In this document: positions 1 through 9,680 of the stretch, piece after piece
Numbering within the stretch: the stretch's first letter is position 1
Layout: each line of letters starts with the position of its first letter
DNA from: Acanthosoma haemorrhoidale
Lineage: Eukaryota; Arthropoda; Insecta; Hemiptera; Acanthosomatidae
NCBI GenBank assembly: GCA_930367205.1
Contig: OV884012.1
Location: forward strand, 56,069,239-56,133,238
Direction: 5' to 3'
Length of the DNA stretch: 64,000 bases
The notes under the pieces: model-generated
Databases searched by the model: none
Told to the model about the DNA's origin: nothing
The model's input: only the letters and a program-made list of their open reading frames with translations
Translations under genes and position numbers: made by a program

Positions 1-557
1 GATATCATCGAAACCACAATTTAGTAACTTTTTATTTTACGCACCATCCGTCTGAATTGAAATAATATTCCCTCGTTGAAAAATATCCCGCTAAAAGATT
101 ACGGGCTTTTGCAGAAGCGATTTCCTGCCGAGAGAAGTAAATGACAGCAGTTATGGAGACTGAGGCAGTGCCGCTATCCGGAGCAGATCTATACAGCGGC
201 CCTAAAGGTCACAGGTCACTGTCTCTCATCATTTATATACACGGTCCTCAGGGTATCGGCTGCGGGGGTCGGCCCTCAGCCCTTCGTTCTCAATCGCTAC
301 CTTCCTTTGCCAGCTGTGCTATTGTTTCATTTGAAGTCCGCATTATTCGCTTACTTACAGGGAATACTAGGGCGACGAATATTCTACATATTGTACTGTA
401 CTATACTGAACTAATATACAATTTTTAACTATTATATATTACCATACTGTTTCTGTGCGTAATCTTCTCTGAATAAATATATATTCACTTACCTAAAGGA
501 AGACCACCTTACGCTTATTTTCTAAGAAAAATATCCTGAATTATTCCTAAACATCCT
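1..557. other. No recognised gene; left edge
   Basis: This stretch includes a moderately GC-rich part (about 140-330) with an open frame of 95 codons that has no recognisable motif. It could be part of an unrecognised repeat. I see no coding signal I can name. Confidence 0.4.
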
Positions 558-775
558 GGTCCCATTCCATTCACAACCTAGGAGCAACTTTAGACCGTTC
601 CCTCACGTTCACAATCCATGTAAACAATAAATACAACAAAACAAAATACCTCATCAGTAAAATGTCACCCTACGTCCGTCCACAAATAAAACTGACACTT
701 AAAAACAAATTAATACTACATAAAGCGGTAACCTACACCGCTACTTAATTTGCTGCACCGATTTGGAGTTATACT
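558..775 (+). mobile_element. Jockey-like LINE scrap (reverse transcriptase thumb region)
   Basis: Translation of about 576-774 reads NLGATLDRSLTFTIHV, then ISKMSPYVRPQIKLTLKNKL, HKAVTYTAT, a stop, and FAAPIWSY. This is the typical jockey-clade segment 'YLGxTLDRxLTFxxHI ... K..L....I.P...Y..PIW' located after the catalytic core of LINE reverse transcriptase. Only about 70 codons remain, with one in-frame stop. Neither the catalytic motif nor a 3' tail is present, so this is a dead fragment. It differs from the jockey-type element that begins near 1.83 kb. Confidence 0.7.
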
Positions 776-1829
776 TTTATGTACTTCAAAGTACAAGAAA
801 TTGGAAGTCGTTCAAGTATTGGAAGTCAGCATGCGGATAGTAACAAATACCCTCGATACACCAAGATAATCCCCATGATAAGAAACCGTAATTTATTTTT
901 GTTTTATTATGTAGGTTTTTGTTACATTTTTCCTACTGTTAAAGATTTCCATCATTTATTACATTACCATTCAATAAAAAAGATTGCAGTGCACAAATGT
1001 ATACGGTCTCAGTGACTAAAGCATGTCATATTTGAATTGCGTTGCTGAGCGAAATTGTAAACTATGAAAATAATAAACTTTATAATGTGTTATAATAATA
1101 TTATAATGAATTAACTTTACTTTCAAAAAATGTCAACGCCTGCTATTTTTATTGCACATACGGTGGGGACCTTCAGCGTTATTTGGCTAATTTTCTTCTG
1201 GTAACATCCTGCCGTGTCTCAATCTCCAGGACGGAAAGGGTGTTTTATGATCTTGTGAGCGTTGGCTGCCTTTTAAAATAGCAGGCCCCAAAGTTTGCTC
1301 CGTTAAGTCTATTGCTGTTTTTATTTTTTATTACAATTTTAAAACCTGATTTGTTCATATAAATTTATCATTTTAATTCACATTTTGATAAATTTTTGAA
1401 ACTATTTATCAAATATAACAACTAGTGATTTGTTTCCAGATAAACTTTATGAACATGAACATTAACTCAAAGAGCCTACTAAAGCAAATTGACACTATTG
1501 CAACCGATTGGCTACATTATTTTAAATCAGATCTCTCACATACCAAAATTCAAGCTTGACGCTAAAATGGTTTTAGATAAATGGAAATTTTTAGGCATAG
1601 TATGATATATCTTAAAGGCGTAGACCTATTGCATATTAATGAATACTATATGAGGGATCCATAAATAACCATATATACTAATATACACTGCTGGAGAAGT
1701 ATGATCCTTTTTGAACAGTTCATCTAAATGCCATCACTAAAATAAAATTAGTTGGTACAAGGATGAGTGGTCCGGCCATTTATTTATTTTTTTGTGATTT
1801 ATGTTATTAGAACGATTCTGAACTTTTTT
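776..1829. other. AT-rich sequence without recognised features
   Basis: Short open frames only, no motif. The part around 1190-1300 is somewhat GC-richer but is not assignable. Confidence 0.4.
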
Positions 1830-1842
1830 TTTTTTTAATTTA

Positions 1843-2166
1843 ATGCTTTCTGATTCCCAATTCATCTCCTGTCTAGACTCCATCAGGCATCGTTTCCTTG
1901 TGGGTAGGGACTTTAACGCAAAGCATCAACATTGGGGCTCAATATCCACAAATACACGAGGAGGTCCTTTGCTGTCTGCACTCACATGGAAACATTGCCC
2001 CACTATCTCTCCTGACACAGCCACCTATTGGCCATCAGATCTCAACCGAAATCCAGATCTCCTAGACTTTTTCTTCTACAATAGTTCAGGAACACTAAAC
2101 TATTCACTCACGCCCCTCGATGGCCTCTCCTCCGATCATAGCCCTGTGATCCTTACCATTCTCTAA
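1843..2166 (+). pseudogene. LINE F1 endonuclease C-terminal fragment
   Basis: This open stretch of 107 codons covers the C-terminal half of an exonuclease-endonuclease-phosphatase domain of a jockey-type LINE. The Asn/Asp box reads LVGRDFNAKHQHWGS (usually GGDFNAKH.. WGS), followed by a 'DLLDFF' strand and the catalytic SSDHSP motif near the end. The N-terminal half is missing, so this is where the element is 5'-truncated. A stop at 2164-2166 breaks the frame before the reverse transcriptase. Confidence 0.8.
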
Positions 2167-3034
2167 GACCTATCCACAAACTCCCTCCTCCTTCATTTAT
2201 CAGGGGCCCAGTTGACTGGGACCACTTTCGCCACATTCTTACAGACTGTAGACCTCAAAGTAACTCTGAAAACATCCCAAGACCTAGACGATGCAGTGCA
2301 TTCCTTCGCTACTCTGATCCAGGGGTCGGCCTGGGAGGCATCTAAAAAATCACAATCAAAATCCTTTACCTCAGTATCTCATTGACCTAATCCAATCCAA
2401 ACGCCACTCGAGAACAGTGTGGCAAAGATCCCGACATCCTGCTGATCGTCGCTCATACAATCAGTACTGCAGGTTGGTAAAGCGGCAATTGGCATCATTC
2501 CGTTCCGATTCTTTCAATTCCTACCTCTCCTTTCTGTCTACCAGGGATAACTCCTTGTGGAATCTAACTAAGAAAATCCTAAAATATCATCCTGTTTCAC
2601 ACCCACTCCGTCGTGATGATGGGTCCTGGGCGGCTTCGGATAGCGAGAGGGGATTCGCACTGCATCTTTCCCGTACTTTCACTCCTCACCTTACTCCTCA
2701 AAACAATATTCGTTAACCGCTCTGAGGTCAAATATCTTCTGAAAAAATTACCTTACTGAAAATCTCCAGGATATGATCTCCTTACTCCTCGAATCCTCCA
2801 ACATCTTCCTCCTAAAGCCATAAGCTTACTAACCTACATTTATAACTGCACTATCCGAACGTCGCATTTTCCTCTCCTCTGGAAACACTCCATTATAGTC
2901 CTATTCGCCAAAACCGGTAAACCACCCAATAACGCCTCATCTTACCGTCCAATTAGCCTACTCCCTATACTCTGAAAAATATTTGAAAAACTCCTATTAA
3001 AACGCTTCCAATTATTGAATTCAAAAACCTTTAC

Positions 3035-3480
3035 CCTACTCACTACTTTGGTTTCCGCCAACGACATTCCACTGCTCAACAAGGCCTTCGCGTTGTTGAT
3101 CACATATCCTCAGCCCATGAAGCCAAACAGTATTGCACTGCTTTCTTTCTTGATATAGCTCAAGCTTTTGACAGGGTCTGGCACGCAGGTTTGCTTTACA
3201 AGCTCAGAGGATATTTACCACAGACCCTATTCCTAATCCTACAGTCCTACCTTTCAAACCGCTTCTTCCAAGTCCGCTGTGGTTTAGAATATTCTAACTA
3301 CTATCCCATAAAAGTAGGAGTTCCACAGAGCAGCGTCCTGGGTCCCATCCTCTATAATCTATGCACCACTGATGTCCACTCCACCACCAATACCTTCTTG
3401 GCAACATTTGCAGATGCCACTGCAGTCCTGTCAACCCATTTAGACTCTGATATAGCATCCCAAAACCTTTAAAAACACCT
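3035..3480 (+). pseudogene. LINE F1 reverse transcriptase core fragment
   Basis: The palm domain of a jockey-type reverse transcriptase. FGFRQRHSTAQQ, then DIAQAFDRVWHAGLLYKL (motif A, with the first catalytic Asp), GVPQSSVLGPILYN (motif B, with the usual QG changed to QS) and LATFADATAVLS (motif C, FADD changed to FADA). Loss of the second motif C aspartate and a stop after 'ASQNL' make it non-functional. The second copy at 40.3 kb has the same segment with a different motif C lesion. Confidence 0.85.
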
Positions 3481-3832
3481 TGATGAGATCGATTATTGGT
3501 GCAACCAATGGCGAATCAAGGTCAATGAAGCAAAATGTTCCCACATAACCTTTACCCTCTGCCGCAAGTCCTGTCCGCTTAGGCTTCCATCTCGACAAAA
3601 GACTGACATGGAACCCACACACGAGGCTAAAAAAGAATAAACAGACGCTTTGAACAACTGTGCAGACTACTTTGAAGGACATCCCAACTCTCAATAGAAA
3701 ATAAACTACTTATTTACAAAGTTATACCTAAGCCAATCTGGACATACGGAATAGAGCTATGGGGGACAGCAAAAAAGTCGAACATCAAGCGCATCCAATC
3801 CTTTCAATCAAAATTCCTGAGAACAATAGTAA

Positions 3833-5020
3833 ATGCCCCTTTTTAGAACTTTGCTTGGCAAATTACAGAGGCTTTCATGTCTCATGATTACTGGTGCCAT
3901 GGAAGTCTCATTGAACTTGAATCCACTGCACATAGAAGTAGAAGCGCAAGCCTTGAACGTGGCTTACAGACTTGCGAAATCAGGTACAAGATCCAAAGTC
4001 ATGACTCACATGGGACATGGGAACTTGTTCAGAAGAATTGATGAGGACGAGGTGCTGTCAATGCACTCTGACCTACAAGTTAAGAAACACACAGACGTTT
4101 TATACTGTGCGGAAAACACAAAGACCAAACCACATAAACTGTGTAATGGGATTAACTGCTATACAGACGGCTCACTAACAGAAAACGGATCAGGGGCCGG
4201 CATATGGAGGAAAGATAAACCAGAATCTGGGATTTCTATTCCTTTAGGTAGACACGCCTTGGTATTTCAGGCCGAAGTGATGGCGATCAATGTCTGTGCC
4301 AAAACCTTAATTGGGGAGGGTGTAAGAAACAGACTGATCACAATTTTCACGGATAGCCAGGCAGCCATTGGCGCCCTGAGAAGCTATACGACCAGATCTT
4401 ATTTGGTTGGGGAGTGTAAAAACAACCTAAACACACTCTCGCTAGCCAATAAGGTTAGAATCGACTGGGTGCCAGGACATACAGGCATCACAGGCAATGA
4501 GAAGGCAGATGGCCTTGCAAGGGTGGGCTCAGAACAGACACCTCTTGCACCTGAACCCATATGTGGTATCAGCCTCAGCTACGCTAAAAGGCGTATAAAA
4601 TTAGCTATAGAGGACAAGGCAAGACTCTCTTGGAGAGAAACTAAGAAACAGGAACACTCGAAACTGTTTCTTAATGGACCCTGTAAGAGAAGAAGCTCAG
4701 CACTTCTATCAATGGACAGGTGGACACTCAAAAGTGTGACAGGACTCTATACAGGTCACTGTCGGTTAAATAAACACCTCTTTAATTTGGGGATAGTTGG
4801 ATCACCAATCTGCAGATTCTGCAAGAAAGAGGGAGAAACGGCACGTCATATAATATGTGACTTAGCTAGAAGGCGATACTTTCATTTTGGTAGTGATCGC
4901 ATTGTAGACCCCAAACTATGTGAACTGATCGATCCATTCAGTATCCTCAGATTTTCAAAGGCATTGGGCCTGTCACATTTTAGGACAGAGACATGGACGG
5001 CGCACAATAGGTCTCAGTGA
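3833..5020 (+). pseudogene. LINE ORF2 C-terminal fragment: RT connection, RNase H and zinc knuckle
   Basis: About 390 codons without a stop. The N-terminal part (RLSCLMITGAM, NLNPLHIEVEAQAL) is the region after the reverse transcriptase. RNase H follows at about residues 105-240 with all four acidic positions visible: CYTDGSL (D), FQAEVMAI (E), IFTDSQAAIGAL (D) and GNEKADGLARV (D), plus the strand DWVPGHTGITGN. Near the C-terminus a CCHC-like knuckle CRFCKKEGETARHIIC is typical of R1/LOA/I-group LINEs. The first few codons come from the host jockey element, so this is not a true start. It cannot be an autonomous gene because endonuclease and polymerase are missing. The segment around MITGAM/EVSLNL looks shorter than in relatives. 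Confidence 0.9.
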
Positions 5021-5060
5021 GGCCGCGGTGCACAAATGCCGGAACAAATAATAATAATAA
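3842..5060 (+). mobile_element. 5'-truncated RNase H-type LINE (R1/LOA/I group) nested in LINE F1
   Basis: This insertion carries one long uninterrupted frame, a C-terminal ORF2 piece with RNase H, and ends in an ATA/TAA simple repeat (about 5046-5061) as I-type LINEs do. It is flanked by a 12-bp target duplication taaatgcccctt at 3830-3841 and 5061-5072 (the leading TAA may belong to the tail). Both flanks belong to the jockey-type element: joined across the gap, the host reads on into NAPYYVSN. The intact frame and perfect duplication indicate an insertion clearly younger than its host. It is 5'-truncated just before the segment LLGKLQRLSCLMITGAM. Confidence 0.92.
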
Positions 5061-5061
5061 T

Positions 5062-5614
5062 AAATGCCCCTTATTATGTCAGCAACAAAACCCTTCACAA
5101 TGATCTGAATATACCCTATATTCTTGAACTCATCCCTTTCAAGTTCATAAAATTCCATAGTAACCTATCCAACCACCCTAATTCCCTAGCACAGTCATTG
5201 CACTGCACCACTCATCCCTATAATCCTCCTCGGAGACTAAAACGGCAGTGGCCTCGTGACCTGCTATAATTAAGTGGTAGTGGGAGACCTGGCAATGGCC
5301 AGTTTCTCTAATCATGTCCTGAGCGTCTGTGGCTCTCGCGCTCTTGGTCAGCTCCGCTGGCTCTTATCCAGTGACGCGGCTGACGTAGGAGCGTGGGGGA
5401 CTTCCCAAGACTCCGCTTCCTCCTTCGCACGCGAGGGAGGTGACAACCATGTGGACTTGGGGGCCTCTGGGCTTTTTGTAAATATTGTATGAATGAGCGA
5501 GTGAATGATGAATTGTAAACATAGTATGAATGAGAACATTTATCTCAATTAATTATTGCCTAATAAGGCAGATTGTAATTTTATCTTAATAAAAATTGAT
5601 TTAAAAAAAAAAAA
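5062..5614 (+). mobile_element. LINE F1 copy 1: C-terminal coding end, 3' UTR and poly(A)
   Basis: The continuation of the jockey-type element after the nested insertion. The frame reads APYYVSNKTLHNDLNIPYI, then PPRRLKRQWPRDLL and a stop at about 5269, the usual jockey C-terminus. The following 330 bases include the segment gaacatttatctcaattaat and the motif taataaggcagattgtaatt. They are shared with the second copy near 41.1-41.57 kb. An A-run at 5603-5614 is the retrotransposition tail. Confidence 0.85.
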
Positions 5615-8395
5615 TTAGATATATATACATCGAAGAAAACGTCGAATATATTGAAGGAACATTATCGAGAAAATTCCGAGTTCGGGCTGGAATCTGCGTA
5701 ACAGTTTTTAATAGCTTATTAAATTATTGTGGAAAAATACACGAAATAGTTGAACTTTCTTAAATATTTAGACAGTATAAGTAATTAAATTTTATTTTTG
5801 TCAACATAAGCCATTACAAAATCGGCATTTTCAGAACTTTTATTTTCAAACAAAAATTATGAACGTTTTTTAAACCTTTTACAAGCAATTTTCATGAAAA
5901 GGTTTCACTGAGAAAAACAAATTGCTTAAATTTGTATTTATGTTAGATGTAATCATCAATATTATTAGCAATGTAATCAACATAAAAATGTAATAAATTG
6001 AAGAAAAAAATTAGATTTCTATAATCAAAAATGATTAAATTGTGTACCCATTTAAGGCAAAATTAAAGTTTATGAGCCAAATAAATTGTGAAAAAAAACA
6101 ACCAAAAACATTCTTATAATCACAATGAACGAAATACTTTTTTTTAATTGTATTAAAATAAATAATTTATAGCAGAGATGAACCAGTTTCATTTTTTTTT
6201 AATATGTACACAGCATAACAGTTGTTTGCAACTGAAACTTTTATTAATAGAAGCCATTTTGAAACTGGTATTTCCAAAACATTTATTTTGAATTATAAAT
6301 TAGAACAGTTTTTTTGCAACTCAACTCATTAATAAATTAAATTTTTCACACAAAAATAACTCATTTTATTAGTTAAACCACCTCGTTTTCGGAAAACCTG
6401 TTCAACAAAACGAATACGAAAAAAAAAATATTGAAACCGCTAGGAACTTATTAAGTATATAATTTTTATTGTTGACTTTCAAAAGTTTATGTTTCGGAAT
6501 ATCTTTTGAAATGACTTTTGCAGTGCCATCTTTATGTGTTCCTTTAAGTATGGAGAAAAAATAACTTCTGAGTTGTAGCTTGATGAAGAAACTTAGCGAA
6601 ACTGCCTTGACTTTCTTTATGTTTAATTTTTTTTTCATATACCCCGTTTTATTATCATTGTGTCCCATTATTCTATTTAGTACACATTCAGCATAGTCAG
6701 AGGTGGAATCTAACTTTAAAATTTCTGTACTTTTTATACTGACTTCTAACTTCAGAGTATAAAGAAAAAAAAAATTTTCCCTAAGGTGTTACACCACGAG
6801 TTATAACATAGGTTTATGTATGCTCGTACGAACTCGTATAGCTTGCCATTCGCAAGAGCTAAAAACTTCTTCTAACTTTAAAAAAAAACTTCTTGCTTTG
6901 AAGATCCAGGTTCGATTCTCGGCTCTCTTAAGGATATTATGAGGATGGGTCTAATCTGTGTTTATTCAGCCTCGTGAGGAGAAATAGTTTAATACTGAAA
7001 TATGATGACTAGTGAATACTTTAATATAAAAAAATATTGGCTTCTCTTAAAACTAAAATTAAGGTTGAGAGGTAACAAGCCTAATAGCCCCCACACCAGT
7101 TTCTCAGCACCGACTATGTCTTTATATATTTTAACGATTATGTTGGTTTGTTTTCACCCAGTCACGTTGCTTCATTCAGTTATCGGATCTAAGTATGGGG
7201 GAGACTTTGTTTGCATTGCGACTTCCTAAACATCAATGAACTTTAAATACCTACTTCCTTCTATGATCTTGGATAAGACAAACTACCAAATATGGTAACG
7301 ACATTCGTTCAGCCCTTCCTGAGATGTTGCTCACAAATTAGATTTATGAGAAGCACAACTTAATAATTGGTGCCACCACTTTCGGCCAAGTGGATCACAA
7401 AGGTTCATATTGCAGATCTAATCTGTCTTAAGTTCTAATCGCCTGAGGGAAGATTGATTCTCAAAACGTGTAAGCTCGAGGTCCGAGAAGGAACAAGAGC
7501 TGGGAGTCAAGGGTGGGTGTAGCATCCTTGAGTGGTGGTTAGTAGGGGTGAAAAAGGACCCCCGGGGGCTGGAGATGTCCCCGCAATCAGTTCGCCGCCC
7601 TAACATCCAGTCCCAGGCCTTCGACTTTCGATCGTACTAGACCTTGGATTAGATTGGAATGAGCACCGAGATCTTCCGGAGAGGTCTTGCTGCTACATCA
7701 CTCTCGGTAAGCTGCCTATTTTGCAAGTAACCCCTTAAACATGGTTGGTGATGTACCATCTACAGTGTGCAATTTATACCACTTGGATTGCCCCACAAAT
7801 ACACTAGTTGTTCCAAACATTTAGATTTCTCTAATAAAGTGATGTTGCTTTACATCGATTATGATAGTAATTATTTTTTTTTTTTGTAAATATATATATA
7901 TATTGAAATTTTTACAATCAACACATATTTTATATAGTTATGTACTGTATTTTAAGCTATGCTTCAACTTATAACGTCTTGTTACTTTTGGGGGGAAAAG
8001 GCTAGTTAGTCAAAACCAGTTTTATTTTATTTTTAATATAAAAGGAATAAACACAGGACTTATCAAATTTTTGATAAATTGTTCGGTCAGATTTCGATAA
8101 GGATATAAATTGTACATGAGTTCATACTTATACAGGAATACTTGATGTCCTGCATGTGGACTCCCAGAACTCCAAGCTATGACCTTACTAAAGGTCAGCA
8201 GAAACCTAGCTTCCTGATGATTTCTCTGAAAACGTGATAATGTTGCATGATTACAGAAGATCTTCAAGATCCTATGGTGATTTTACTATAATGTTACAAA
8301 TTCCCTTGCACCTGCAAACATTATTATTAAAAATAATAGTAAATCCTCATTTACATCTTCTTTGCATGTCATTTATGTGATTATTTACATTGGCC
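5615..8395. other. AT-rich sequence without recognised genes
   Basis: No coding motif found on either strand. A short segment near 6895-6920 (gatccaggttcgattctcgg) resembles a tRNA T-arm/B box, but no cloverleaf could be built. The part around 7440-7620 is GC-richer and unassigned. Confidence 0.4.
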
Positions 8396-8399
8396 AACC

Positions 8400-8440
8400 C
8401 TTTATTTACTTATGCACCGCAGCGGCCTTGAGTTCCATTT
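8400..8440 (-). repeat. Possible 3' end relic of the RNase H-type LINE
   Basis: The reverse complement reads ...tcaaggccgctgcggtgcat followed by aagtaaataaa. This resembles the end of the RNase H LINE at 5015-5050 (cagtgaggccgcggtgcaca, then an A-rich repeat). Only about 35 bases are comparable, so this is tentative. Confidence 0.3.
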
Positions 8441-8689
8441 ATAATATGTTGCAATAGAGACGTTTAAAAACGATCGAGTGCGTAGATAGAAGCCGAAGAA
8501 ATTTGTTTGGAGTGACGCGAGGGGTGCAACTATTTTTTTGTCTGTTTTAGGGCATGACAAGACTTATTGATGCCCGCATATATACGATCATTTTATTTTA
8601 TGTTTTATTATTGTTTTACAACGCTTGGAAAGATATTTTTTAATGTGTTTGAGGGTTGTTATACTATTAATCACAGCAATTACATATCT

Positions 8690-9000
8690 TATGGATCCGA
8701 GTGAGTGTGATAGCGGTAGCAAAAATCACCAGGCACCCCTGAGGGTGACCGGGGTGCAGGCGGAACCCCCCTGTCCCAACCCAGCCCCACCTGTCTGGTA
8801 GGCAGGACAAGTATTTTCATTTTTCAGGACACAAGGACAGGAGGAATTTGGCAAAAAACGTGTTGCCTGCCAATAGTTCATAAATTAGCACAGGCTAATG
8901 ATGTTAACATAGCTGTTTTGAATGTTCATGGATAAACATGTCCAAATCCCCCCAATTTCCGTTCTGCAATGGTTACCAAGATTTATAACAAGCTAGTATA
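8690..9000 (+). other. Unrecognised protein-like relic
   Basis: A GC-richer patch in AT-rich DNA. From an ATG near 8692 it reads MDPSECDSGSKNHQAPLRVT and continues proline-rich to a stop. About 100 bases later another frame reads HKLAQANDVNIAVLNVHG and, after a stop, FRSAMVTKIYNKLVYHGVGI. These look like residues of a decayed protein, perhaps from a transposable element, but I recognise no family. Two frame changes or stops separate the pieces. Confidence 0.3.
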
Positions 9001-9159
9001 TCATGGAGTTGGGATTTTAAATTTATTTCCTTTATATTATTTTTAATATAATATTTAGCTACGATCAGTGCTAAATATTTAAATATATATAAATTAATTG
9101 AGTTAAATTACTGTTAAAAAATAAATTAAAAAAACGTCAAGGGCACTGATCCCTAGATT

Positions 9160-9680
9160 GGCATGTTGATAAAGCCTGACTAATATGACCTTGGAATCCG
9201 GAGCTTCCTTAAAGGTGAAATGAAGATGGTTCCTAGACAGATAAAGGGCAAGAGGTATAAAGGAGAGGGCCCCATCGGCGGATGGATGTGGTCTCTCGGA
9301 AAATGAGCCGGTGGCTGTGGAGCTGCATGGAGATATTGCCCAGTTCCCTGTCCGTAATTAAAACAAGCCCCTCCAGCCGGATGTGAAAGGCTGGAAAGGG
9401 TTAATTCGACTGGAGAACGGCCATTGTCGCAGTTCGCCTTTGTGTCAGCGCGTTCATTACGGCGAGTGCTCCGTCCTTTGCCGTGCTCTTTAATCGCTAA
9501 CTGCTTCTCTGTCTACTTTTGTCTTATCTAGGACCTCTGTCCTGTACCTTCTCGGTGTACTTTATAGGCTGCCATTAGCTTGCTCGGTATCACCCTCTCT
9601 CCCTCTGATCCAGCAGGAAATTGGATATTTGGCAGCGGCTGCATCGTCAGCAATTTTAATTAAAGTTCGATAGAAAAGAC
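9160..9680. promoter_or_regulatory. GC-rich, CpG-containing non-coding island (candidate regulatory element)
   Basis: About 500 bases of near-balanced composition sit inside long AT-rich DNA about 8 kb upstream of the first visible Rdl exon. No frame is open across it on either strand. It holds CpG-containing words (gcgcgttcattacggcgag, tccgtcctttgccgtgctc), an E-box-like cagcggctg and homeodomain-type TAATTAA sites near its right end. I infer a promoter-proximal or conserved intronic element. The alternative is an unrecognised old repeat. Confidence 0.35.

Larger units (their letters stand above)
1830..5614 (+). mobile_element. 5'-truncated jockey-type LINE (family F1), copy 1, interrupted by another LINE
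   Basis: A non-LTR retrotransposon remnant. In order it retains the end of the apurinic-like endonuclease (RDFNAKHQHWG, LDFFFYN, SSDHSPV at about 1900-2160), the pre-RT region (about 2417-2716), the reverse transcriptase (AFFLDIAQAFDRVWHAG, then YPIKVGVPQSSVLGPILYN, then ATFADATAVL at about 3130-3440), the thumb (about 3590-3830) and, after the inserted element, the C-terminus NAPYYVSNKTLHNDLNIPY (5062-5269). A shared 3' region and an A-tract (5603-5614) close the element. It carries many stops and frameshifts, and the catalytic FADD is changed to FADA, so it is inactive. No clear target duplication was found for this copy. A related copy lies at 40.3-41.6 kb. Confidence 0.88.

Noticed and set aside
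141..428. 95-codon open frame near the left edge
   Set aside because: No motif, no start context or splice evidence, and no second copy in the window.
6895..6925. tRNA-like T-arm sequence (gatccaggttcgattctcgg)
   Set aside because: No matching acceptor, D-arm or anticodon arm could be placed upstream at tRNA spacing. At most it is a SINE relic.
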